Of a stretch of DNA of 64,000 nucleotides, positions 34,566 to 40,519 are shown piece after piece. Under the pieces are notes generated by a model that worked only from the letters and a program-made list of their open reading frames with translations, searched no databases and was not told the DNA's origin. Location: the NCBI GenBank assembly GCA_964344565.1, contig CAYFNT010000005.1, forward strand, positions 62,001 through 126,000, written 5' to 3'. Source of the DNA: JACNKJ01 sp964344565 (GTDB lineage Bacteria; Krumholzibacteriota; Krumholzibacteriia; JACNKJ01). The position numbers and the translations under genes were made by a program. Within the stretch, counting starts at the first letter, position 1; each line of letters opens with the position of its first letter.

Positions 34566-35362
34566 AACGCATCCGCCTGGATGAAGTCGAAGGCCCCAGT
34601 CTCGATCTGCGATCTCCCGACGAGTTCGCCGCGGGCCATCTGCCCGGCGCCGTGAACATCCCATTGGAGGAACTGCCCGAGCGCCTTCACGAGCTGCCGC
34701 CCCGCGGCGAGCCCCTCCTGCTATACGGACCGAGCGCCGAGGCGGCGGCCCGATTCCTGTCGCAGAAGCCGCGATGGGAGATCGCCTACTGCGACGATCC
34801 CCTGCCTTCCCATGGGCTCAGCCGCGAGCCCGGGGCGCCGCTCTGGCGCCCCCATCCCTGGCTGTCGGAGCAGTTCCGGCGGATTCCGGCCGGCGGACGC
34901 GTCTTCGACGTGGCCATGGGCACGGGGCGCGATGCCGTCTTCCTCGCCCTTCAGGGCTACCGGGTGAGGGGAGAGGACATCCTGCCCGAGGCGGTTGCCA
35001 AGGCGAAGGAACTGGCCCGTCGCAACGGGGTGAGCATCGAGGCGAAGGTGGGTGATCTCACCCGTCCCCAGGCTCTCGCGCCGGAATCCTGCGAAGGCAT
35101 CATCGTCTTCAACTACCTGGATCGCGGTCTTCTACCCCAATTGCAGGACGCGCTGCTGCCCGGCGGAGTGCTCATCTACGAGACCTTCCTCAAGGGTCAG
35201 GAGAAGCATGGCCGTCCGAAGAATCCGGACCACCTCCTCGAGCCCGGCGAACTGAAGGAGTCCTTCGCCGATCTCGAGATCCTTGCCTACGAGGAGGGCA
35301 TGCGCGAGGCGGGACGATTGACCGCGCGAATGGCGGCCCGTCGCGAGGACCGAGCGGATTGA
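34562..35362 (+). CDS. Rhodanese-like / SAM-dependent methyltransferase fusion
   Basis: A 266-residue protein with a GTG start (GTGA overlap with the ligA stop). Residues 1-90 are a rhodanese-like domain: DLRSPDEFAAGHLPGAVNIP is the classic entry, but the active-site loop reads LLYGPSAEAA, without the catalytic Cys. Residues about 95-260 form a class I methyltransferase resembling TehB or UbiE types, with FDVAMGTGRDAVFLALQGYR (SAM-binding GxGxG-like loop) and IIVFNYLDRGLLPQL. The inactive rhodanese half probably acts as a binding module rather than a sulfurtransferase. The substrate is unknown; tellurite or thiol chemistry is suggested by the TehB-like domain but not shown. Confidence 0.85.
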   Translation: MKRIRLDEVEGPSLDLRSPDEFAAGHLPGAVNIPLEELPERLHELPPRGEPLLLYGPSAEAAARFLSQKPRWEIAYCDDPLPSHGLSREPGAPLWRPHPWLSEQFRRIPAGGRVFDVAMGTGRDAVFLALQGYRVRGEDILPEAVAKAKELARRNGVSIEAKVGDLTRPQALAPESCEGIIVFNYLDRGLLPQLQDALLPGGVLIYETFLKGQEKHGRPKNPDHLLEPGELKESFADLEILAYEEGMREAGRLTARMAARREDRAD

Positions 35363-35387
35363 CGGAGGGAAGAAGACCCATTAGTCT
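35359..35387 (+). promoter_or_regulatory. Possible sigma70 promoter for the secreted protein at 35416
   Basis: TTGACG (35359-35364), a 17-base spacer and TAGTCT (35382-35387) lie just before an AGGGGAGG ribosome site. The -35 box is good and the -10 box weak. Confidence 0.4.
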
Positions 35388-35415
35388 GGGCCCGGGTACA
35401 TAGGGGAGGATGAAA

Positions 35416-36129
35416 ATGACAAGGGTTCTCGTGCTGTTTCTGATCTTCGCCACGAGCGCCTTCGCCGTGGAGCTTCCGGTCTACTGCGATTTCGATATGG
35501 ACACGCCCGGCACGCCGCCGGCGGAGGGCGGAGCCGATCAACCGACCGTGGTCGTACCGCCACCGGGTGGAAGCATCCTGGTGGAGACCGGCGCCCACGG
35601 CCTCGACACCCAACCCTGCGTCGTCGATGACGGAGGATTCGGAGACTACGGCTACATTCGGTTTTCATTCGATCCGGTCACCGAGGAAATCCTTCGAGTC
35701 GAAGCGGTGATCTCCCTCAACCAATACATGAACACCTATCCGGTCCAGACCTCGGCCAGCAACGGATATATCGCGACCCGGCTCGGAGCCTTCGACACCG
35801 GCGATCTCACCGACTATCTGGGCACCACCATCGGCAGCTACACGCCGGGAGTCCCCTTCGCGGTTCGCATGGACGTCAACGTGATGACTGGAAGCTGGAC
35901 CTGCATCATCGACGAGGAACTGGACGGCTTCGAGGACGACACTTCCCACCAGGGCCTGGCCTTCGTGAACGATCCGGGCATCATCCCGGACCTCGGCCAC
36001 GTCTACTTCGACATCAACACCTGGAACACCACGGGCAGCTCCGCCATCGCCTTCGACGACATCCTCATCGACCTGAACGGCACGGCCGTCGAGAACCGTT
36101 CCTGGAGCTGGATCAAGTCCATCTATTAG
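35416..36129 (+). CDS. Secreted protein of unknown function with short WxWIKSIY-type tail
   Basis: A 237-residue protein with a signal peptide (MTRVLVLFLIFATSAFA). The mature part looks like a concanavalin/LamG-type beta-sandwich: YGYIRFSFDPVTEEILRVEA, VPFAVRMDVNVMTGSWTCII and SSAIAFDDILIDLNG resemble the strand pattern of such domains, though no sugar-binding motif is certain. The last residues, ENRSWSWIKSIY, form a tail like those I recall from exported proteins of related uncultured FCB lineages. I use the ATG at 35416; the earlier one at 35410 directly abuts AGGGGAGG and so lacks spacing. It has its own possible promoter and a strong terminator. Confidence 0.72.
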   Translation: MTRVLVLFLIFATSAFAVELPVYCDFDMDTPGTPPAEGGADQPTVVVPPPGGSILVETGAHGLDTQPCVVDDGGFGDYGYIRFSFDPVTEEILRVEAVISLNQYMNTYPVQTSASNGYIATRLGAFDTGDLTDYLGTTIGSYTPGVPFAVRMDVNVMTGSWTCIIDEELDGFEDDTSHQGLAFVNDPGIIPDLGHVYFDINTWNTTGSSAIAFDDILIDLNGTAVENRSWSWIKSIY

Positions 36130-36132
36130 ACA

Positions 36133-36165
36133 AGAAAAAGCCCGGCCGCGGGGCCGGGCTCTTCC
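36133..36165. terminator. Rho-independent terminator between convergent genes
   Basis: AGCCCGGCC and GGCCGGGCT form a nine-base GC stem with a GCGG loop. On the minus strand the stem is followed by TTTTTCTTG, so it mainly serves the sigma-factor operon; on the plus strand the T-tract is weaker. Confidence 0.88.
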
Positions 36166-36180
36166 ATGCATTCGTTTCGG

Positions 36181-36906
36181 CTACTGCTCGCCGCCGTCCT
36201 CGGTGGCCTCGATGATGATCTCCACCTTCTCCATCCCGTCTTCCTGCTCCATGTGCACGTCCACCTGTGCCTCGCCTTCGAAGCCCGAGGCGTAGAGCTG
36301 CTCGAGCACCTGGGCGCGGATCTCGTCCTCGGTCTGTCCGTCCACGACGATCTCGAAATCGATGCCGAAATAGTCGTGGCCGATGCGTTCGTAGAGGGGA
36401 GCGTCCACGGTGGTGCTGAGGGGCGTCACCTCGATGAGCGCGTCGGCGAACTGGGGGAAGTCGCGGCGCAGATCCTCGACCATGGACTCGGTGTCGAGAT
36501 CCTTGCCCCAGAGGGCCAGGTCCACGACGCCGCCCTCGTGGCTCATGCGCATGTTCACGTTCACGCTCTCCACCCCGGGATACTCGGCCAGCCTGTCCAG
36601 GGCCGGCTTGATTTCCAGGCCGGGACCGGCTTCGGCCACATGGATGCTCACCTGCTTGCCGATCTCCGCATCGTACTGAGTGGGAATGCTGCAAGCCGCG
36701 ATGCTCATCAGGATGATCGCCAGCGCCGCCACGAGCACGTAGCTGCGATGAAAAACGGGACGACCGTTCATGATCCACCTCTTCCTGGGATAACGGTTCC
36801 GGTAGGAGGCGAGGAGCCGGGACTCCAGTTCGCTGCCGTCGGCGACGGGGCTCTCGTCCCGCCCGTATCGGTCGCGGAGAATCCGAATCAGTCTATTAGA
36901 TCGCAT
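36181..36906 (-). CDS. Membrane protein coupled to an ECF sigma factor (possible anti-sigma factor)
   Basis: A 241-residue protein. About 55 residues with many Arg come first (MRSNRLIRILRDRYGRDESP), then one membrane helix (SYVLVAALAIILMSIAAC), then an acidic extracytoplasmic part with alternating short strands that looks like two related alpha/beta repeats (VESVNVNMRMSHEGG and VDVHMEQEDG). Its ATG lies inside the end of the sigma gene, an 11-base overlap, so production is tied to the sigma factor. This topology fits a single-pass anti-sigma or sensor, but no zinc-binding HxxxCxxC motif is present. IAAC resembles a lipobox, though the long N-terminus argues against a lipoprotein. Confidence 0.6.
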   Translation of the reverse strand: MRSNRLIRILRDRYGRDESPVADGSELESRLLASYRNRYPRKRWIMNGRPVFHRSYVLVAALAIILMSIAACSIPTQYDAEIGKQVSIHVAEAGPGLEIKPALDRLAEYPGVESVNVNMRMSHEGGVVDLALWGKDLDTESMVEDLRRDFPQFADALIEVTPLSTTVDAPLYERIGHDYFGIDFEIVVDGQTEDEIRAQVLEQLYASGFEGEAQVDVHMEQEDGMEKVEIIIEATEDGGEQ

Positions 36907-37543
36907 AATCCACCTCGCCACTTTTGCTGGGTTCGGAGCCCGCGGCGGAAGAGTCCGTCTCGCTTTCGCGGTTTCGCGCCCTGAGTTCCCGCATGACGCG
37001 GGAGAAGCGCTTGCGCACCGCCTCCTCGCTGAGATTCTGCATGGCCGCGATCTCGCGGGTGCTGAATCCCTCGCCGAAGCGGAGGGCGAACATCTCCCGG
37101 ATCTCGGCGGGCTGGCCCGACAGGATGCCGTGGGCCATGCGCGCCTCTTCGTCGAGGATCAGGGAGTCGAGAGCGTCGGGGCGAGGATCGCCCGCGTGTT
37201 CGGCCAGAGAATCGAGCGTCTCGTGGGAGGCCTTGGCCTCGGGCCGGATCCTGTAGTGGTCGATGAGGGCGTTGCGCGCGATGCCGAAGATCCAGGACCT
37301 GACGCTGCCGCGGCCGGGCTGGAAATCGGACAGGTGCTCGACGAAGCGATGGAAAACGCGACCGATCAGGTCTTCCACGTCCTCGGGCGAGCGCAGACGC
37401 CGCGCCACGTATCGGACGATCGGCGGGTGGAGTTCGCGATAGAGCCGGCGGAAGGCCCTCTCGTCGCCCGCCCGGGCACGGGCGAGCAGGGAGGCCTGTC
37501 GGCGATTGCGAAGGGTTCGGCTCAGATTCGAAGGCAGGTTCAC
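36896..37543 (-). CDS. ECF-family RNA polymerase sigma factor
   Basis: A 215-residue sigma factor. The sigma2 domain runs from RRLYRELHPPIVRYVARRL through EDVEDLIGRVFHRFVEHL to GSVRSWIFGIARNALIDHYR. The sigma4 domain is REMFALRFGEGFSTREIAAM followed by the recognition helix NLSEEAVRKRFSRVMREL. No sigma1 or sigma3 region is present, as for ECF members. I chose the GTG at 37543 (MNLPSNL) because GGAAAGGA precedes it; a longer frame upstream has no conserved sequence. The 25-residue C-terminal extension after sigma4 is Ser- and Glu-rich. A membrane protein gene overlaps its end and is the likely regulator. The target promoter is unknown. Confidence 0.93.
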   Translation of the reverse strand: MNLPSNLSRTLRNRRQASLLARARAGDERAFRRLYRELHPPIVRYVARRLRSPEDVEDLIGRVFHRFVEHLSDFQPGRGSVRSWIFGIARNALIDHYRIRPEAKASHETLDSLAEHAGDPRPDALDSLILDEEARMAHGILSGQPAEIREMFALRFGEGFSTREIAAMQNLSEEAVRKRFSRVMRELRARNRESETDSSAAGSEPSKSGEVDYAI

Positions 37544-37755
37544 ACGGCGTCCTTTCCGCACGAGCTTACCTCCGAATACGAGGGCGGTGCCAGAATTGTG
37601 ACCTTCCCCGCCGGAAAACGAGAAATGAATCCAGCATCGCAAGGAGGCCATGCGGGCCTGAAGGCCGCATAGCCAGGGGATTTGCGGCTCGGCTCGGACG
37701 AGGCGCATGGTCGATGGCTTGCATGTTCAAAGGCAAAAAGGAAGGAGGTGTGACA
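37544..37755. other. Divergent regulatory gap with a small hairpin
   Basis: This gap separates the ECF sigma gene (minus) from the four-helix gene (plus). A hairpin at 37650-37670 pairs ATGCGGGCC with GGCCGCAT around TGAA, with one bulged base. CGCAAGGAGGCC before it and AGCCAGGGG after it could make a folded leader. No clear promoter boxes or known riboswitch were recognised. Confidence 0.4.
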
Positions 37756-38115
37756 ATGCCGGACAATCAGCGCTTACGGGTATTGCAGGAGGCCCAGAAA
37801 CTGGCCAGCGATGTAAGCAGGTTTGCCGACACCCTGCCCGCGGCGAAATCGGGAGAGTTAAGAACTCAGATCCACAACGCGGCCTCGGCGCTCCGCGACA
37901 ATCTGGCCGAGGGCACGACGAACCGCACCGGAGAATCACCGGGAAGCTTCATCGTGGACTCCGTCGGTTCGATAACCGAGCTGGAGGCGCTCTTCTTTCT
38001 CTCGCAGCGCATGGGCTTCGCAAAACCGGAGCGAATACAACCGACCCTATCCAGATTGGGCGACGTGAAGAAGCGAGTATTCGCGCTTCGCAAAACCCTG
38101 GTTGCAACGAAATAG
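37756..38115 (+). CDS. Four-helix bundle protein (S23/23S-rRNA-intervening-sequence type)
   Basis: A 119-residue all-helical protein. AKSGELRTQIHNAASALRDN, then LAEGTTNRTGESPGSFIVDS and ITELEALFFLSQRMGF match the S23/IVP family, first met inside 23S rRNA intervening sequences but widespread as free-standing genes. The family's exact function is unknown; it is related to Avd of diversity-generating retroelements and forms pentameric barrels with a basic surface. The ATG at 37756 has GGAGGTG upstream; earlier in-frame ATGs lack one. There is no rRNA sequence around it, so this copy is free-standing. A strong terminator follows immediately. Confidence 0.85.
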   Translation: MPDNQRLRVLQEAQKLASDVSRFADTLPAAKSGELRTQIHNAASALRDNLAEGTTNRTGESPGSFIVDSVGSITELEALFFLSQRMGFAKPERIQPTLSRLGDVKKRVFALRKTLVATK

Positions 38116-38144
38116 GCGGGTCCTTTCGGACCCGCCTTGTTCTT
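38113..38144 (+). terminator. Rho-independent terminator after the four-helix gene
   Basis: GGCGGGTCC and GGACCCGCC form a nine-base stem around TTTC, followed by TTGTTCTT. The last base of the TAG stop is part of the stem. It may also serve the convergent trxA gene. Confidence 0.88.
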
Positions 38145-38172
38145 GAGGGAAGCTGGATACGCGTAGTGGCAG

Positions 38173-38496
38173 CTACAGAATCGCGTTGAGCTTCTCGACC
38201 ATCTTTTCCTTGGGGATCAGGCCGATCTGCGTGTCCTTGACCTCGCCGCCCTTCATGTAGAGCACGGTGGGCACGCTCATGACGCCGAACTTCATGGCGG
38301 TCTCGCGGGCGTGGTCCACGTCGATGTGGACGATCTTCGCCTTGCCGTCGTACTCGCCCGCCAGCTCCTTGATGATGGGATCGAGCTTCTTGCAGGGCCC
38401 GCACCAGGCGGCGCTGAAGTCGACGATCACCGGCAGTTCGCTCTGCATGACCTCGGCTTCGAAATTGTCATCCTTCACTTCGAGAACATCACTCAT
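38173..38496 (-). CDS. trxA: Thioredoxin
   Basis: A 107-residue cytosolic thioredoxin with the active site W31-C-G-P-C35 inside VDFSAAWCGPCKKLDP, the conserved Asp in IVDF, and the cis-Pro loop MSVPTVLYMKGG. No signal peptide. AGGAG lies seven bases before the ATG. It follows dsbD on the same strand after 35 bases. This is a sensible pairing, since DsbD takes electrons from cytosolic thioredoxin and passes them across the membrane. Confidence 0.96.
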   Translation of the reverse strand: MSDVLEVKDDNFEAEVMQSELPVIVDFSAAWCGPCKKLDPIIKELAGEYDGKAKIVHIDVDHARETAMKFGVMSVPTVLYMKGGEVKDTQIGLIPKEKMVEKLNAIL

Positions 38497-38531
38497 GGTT
38501 CACTCCTGAGCTGGGTTGAGGTTCACTCATG

Positions 38532-40355
38532 TCATTTCGCCTGCAGCGCGCGCTCCATGTAGGGGGCCATGTCTTCCGCGCTGATGAATCCGGAGAAGCG
38601 TTCCAGCTCCGCGCCCGTCGAATCGAAGAAGATCACCGTGGGCATGCCGTACACTTCGTATTTGTTCAGGATGGCCTTGTTGGCCTCGTTGTTCTTGGTC
38701 ATGTCCATTTTAATGGAGACCATGTCTTCCGCAAGGGCCAGGATCCCGGGCTGGTTGTAGGTGAAGTGGTCCAGCTCGTTGCAGGCCACGCACCACTCGG
38801 CCCAGAAGTCCATCATCACCGGCTTGCCCTCGGCGGCGGCCTGGGCGAAGCCCTCGGCCTCGTCCCAGATCCAGTGGGGCTCCTGATGGGCCGTTTGCTC
38901 CACGATGGCCGCGGGTCCGCCGGCGGGCAGCAGCCCCGGAGCGAATCCCTTCAGGCCGCCCAGGATGGCCAACACCACACCGAGGATCCAGAGCAGGCGG
39001 GCCAGTCCCTTGCCCATGCCTTCCTTGGCGCCGGCGCCCTCGCCCAGGGGCTTCAGCGCTCCCCAGGCCGACAGCGAGAAGACGAGTGAGAGGCCGAGAG
39101 CCAGGGTGAGGATCCAGCCGGGCACGTAGGGCTTGAGGAAGTAGAGGGCCAGGGCGAAGAGCACCAGGGCGAAGAAATGCTTCACCTGGTCCATCCAGCC
39201 GCCGGCACCGGGCAGGGCCGTGAGCAGGCCGCTGAAGGTGCCCAGGGCCAGGAAGAGGAGTCCGAGACCCAGGGCGAAGGTGAAGAGCAGCCAGAAGCCC
39301 ATGAAGAGGCTGCCGGTCTGGGCGACCCAGGTGAGCAGCACGATGAGCACCGGTCCCACGCAGGGCGCGGCGATGAGCCCCATGGCCATGCCCATGAGGA
39401 TGGGTCCCAGGAAGCCCGTCCGGGCGCCGCCCATGCGGCTGGTCAGTCCGCTGGGGATCTGGATGTCGAAGAGCCCGGCCATGGAAAGCCCCATGGCGCT
39501 GATGATCACGGCCACGATGCCCGCGAAGATGGGGGTCTGGGTGGCCTGCCCGAAGGCGCCTCCCGTGGCGGCCGCCAGTAGACCCAGACTCGAGTACATG
39601 ATGGCGATGCCCAGCACGAACCAGACGGCCAGCACGAATCCCTTCAGGGGATTCCCCTTGGCGCTGCCGCCGATGAAACTGATGGTGATGGGAATCATCG
39701 GATAGACGCAGGGCGTGAAGCTGGTGAGCACGCCGCCGAGGAAGACCAGCAGGAAAGCGACCCAGGAACCCCGGTTCAGGGCGGCCTCGAGCTTGCCCGC
39801 GAGCCCCTTGCCCTCGGGCGGCTTGACCGCTCCGGCTTCCGCTTCGGCTTGGGTTCCCGCTTCAGCCACGAAGGCCGTGCCGGAAGCTTCGATGGCGTAC
39901 TCGGCTTCGGCCAGGGCCACGGTGGGCGGGAAGCACATCTCCACTTCGCCTTCCTGGCAGATCTGATACTCCGCTTCCACGTTTAGTTTGAGCGTGCCCG
40001 CCGCCGGCAGGGTGACCCGGCTGCGCACTTCCACGTCGCCGCGCCAGATGTGCTCCTCGTCTTCGAGGATGCCCGCCGGCCAGACGGCCTCGCCGAAGTT
40101 CAGGGCCGGTTCGCTCACGATGAGCACCGTGCGGAAATACTCGGTGAGGTGGGTGCCGTCGGGCACGTGGTAGGTGACCGCGAACTCCACGGTCTCTCCC
40201 GCCACGAGCGGATCGGCCAGGGCTTCCACGCTCACCTCGAGTTCGGGCGGCGCGAAGGGATCGGCGCCGAAGCCTTCCTCGGCCGCCGCGCCGAACAGGG
40301 GAATCGCCATGGCCAGGAGGGCCAGGCCCATCGTACTCAGTTTCAATTGGATCAT
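38532..40355 (-). CDS. dsbD: Thiol:disulfide interchange protein DsbD
   Basis: A 607-residue three-part reductase. After the signal peptide (MIQLKLSTMGLALLAMAIPL) the periplasmic N-terminal domain spans about 25-185 and includes EYQICQEGEVEMCFPP with its two Cys. Eight membrane helices follow, with the paired Cys in TSFTPCVYPMIPITISF and LIAAPCVGPVLIVLL. The C-terminal thioredoxin-like domain has DFWAEWCVACNELD. All six redox Cys of the electron relay are present. It would keep periplasmic cysteines reduced, for example for cytochrome maturation or disulfide isomerases. The ATG at 40355 has AAGGA seven bases upstream. Confidence 0.96.
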   Translation of the reverse strand: MIQLKLSTMGLALLAMAIPLFGAAAEEGFGADPFAPPELEVSVEALADPLVAGETVEFAVTYHVPDGTHLTEYFRTVLIVSEPALNFGEAVWPAGILEDEEHIWRGDVEVRSRVTLPAAGTLKLNVEAEYQICQEGEVEMCFPPTVALAEAEYAIEASGTAFVAEAGTQAEAEAGAVKPPEGKGLAGKLEAALNRGSWVAFLLVFLGGVLTSFTPCVYPMIPITISFIGGSAKGNPLKGFVLAVWFVLGIAIMYSSLGLLAAATGGAFGQATQTPIFAGIVAVIISAMGLSMAGLFDIQIPSGLTSRMGGARTGFLGPILMGMAMGLIAAPCVGPVLIVLLTWVAQTGSLFMGFWLLFTFALGLGLLFLALGTFSGLLTALPGAGGWMDQVKHFFALVLFALALYFLKPYVPGWILTLALGLSLVFSLSAWGALKPLGEGAGAKEGMGKGLARLLWILGVVLAILGGLKGFAPGLLPAGGPAAIVEQTAHQEPHWIWDEAEGFAQAAAEGKPVMMDFWAEWCVACNELDHFTYNQPGILALAEDMVSIKMDMTKNNEANKAILNKYEVYGMPTVIFFDSTGAELERFSGFISAEDMAPYMERALQAK

Positions 40356-40383
40356 GGATGGTCCTTGGGAAAGGTCGTGGCAC

Positions 40384-40412
40384 AATTTATGGGATGCATC
40401 AGTTCCCGGCAA
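40384..40412 (-). promoter_or_regulatory. Possible sigma70 promoter for dsbD-trxA
   Basis: Read on the minus strand, TTGCCG (40412-40407), a 17-base spacer and TAAATT (40389-40384) lie about 30 bases before the dsbD start codon. Confidence 0.45.
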
Positions 40413-40470
40413 GGATTTCCGAAAGCCTGCCGTCAACGTGGTTTACGCCCCGATAGGCTCAGGAAGCCCC

Positions 40471-40499
40471 TGTTAACCCTGGACGCATCGTGCTAGATT
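40471..40499 (+). promoter_or_regulatory. Possible promoter for the DinG-like helicase gene
   Basis: TAGATT at 40494-40499 carries an extended -10 TG one base upstream. The -35 element 17 bases away (TGTTAA) is weak, as is common for extended -10 promoters. Confidence 0.4.
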
Positions 40500-40519
40500 C
40501 CAGTTTCCGAAAGGACTCC

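Noticed and set aside
36181..36906. Lipoprotein annotation for the sigma partner, based on the IAAC tetrad
   Set aside because: About 55 mostly charged residues precede the hydrophobic segment, which is not a normal lipoprotein signal.
37544..37755. c-di-GMP-I riboswitch call
   Set aside because: Only short fragments of the core are similar and the GGCAAACC strand is missing, so it is kept only as a weak finding.
37756..38115. An rRNA intervening sequence around the S23-type gene
   Set aside because: No 23S rRNA sequence flanks it. The gene has its own ribosome site and terminator.
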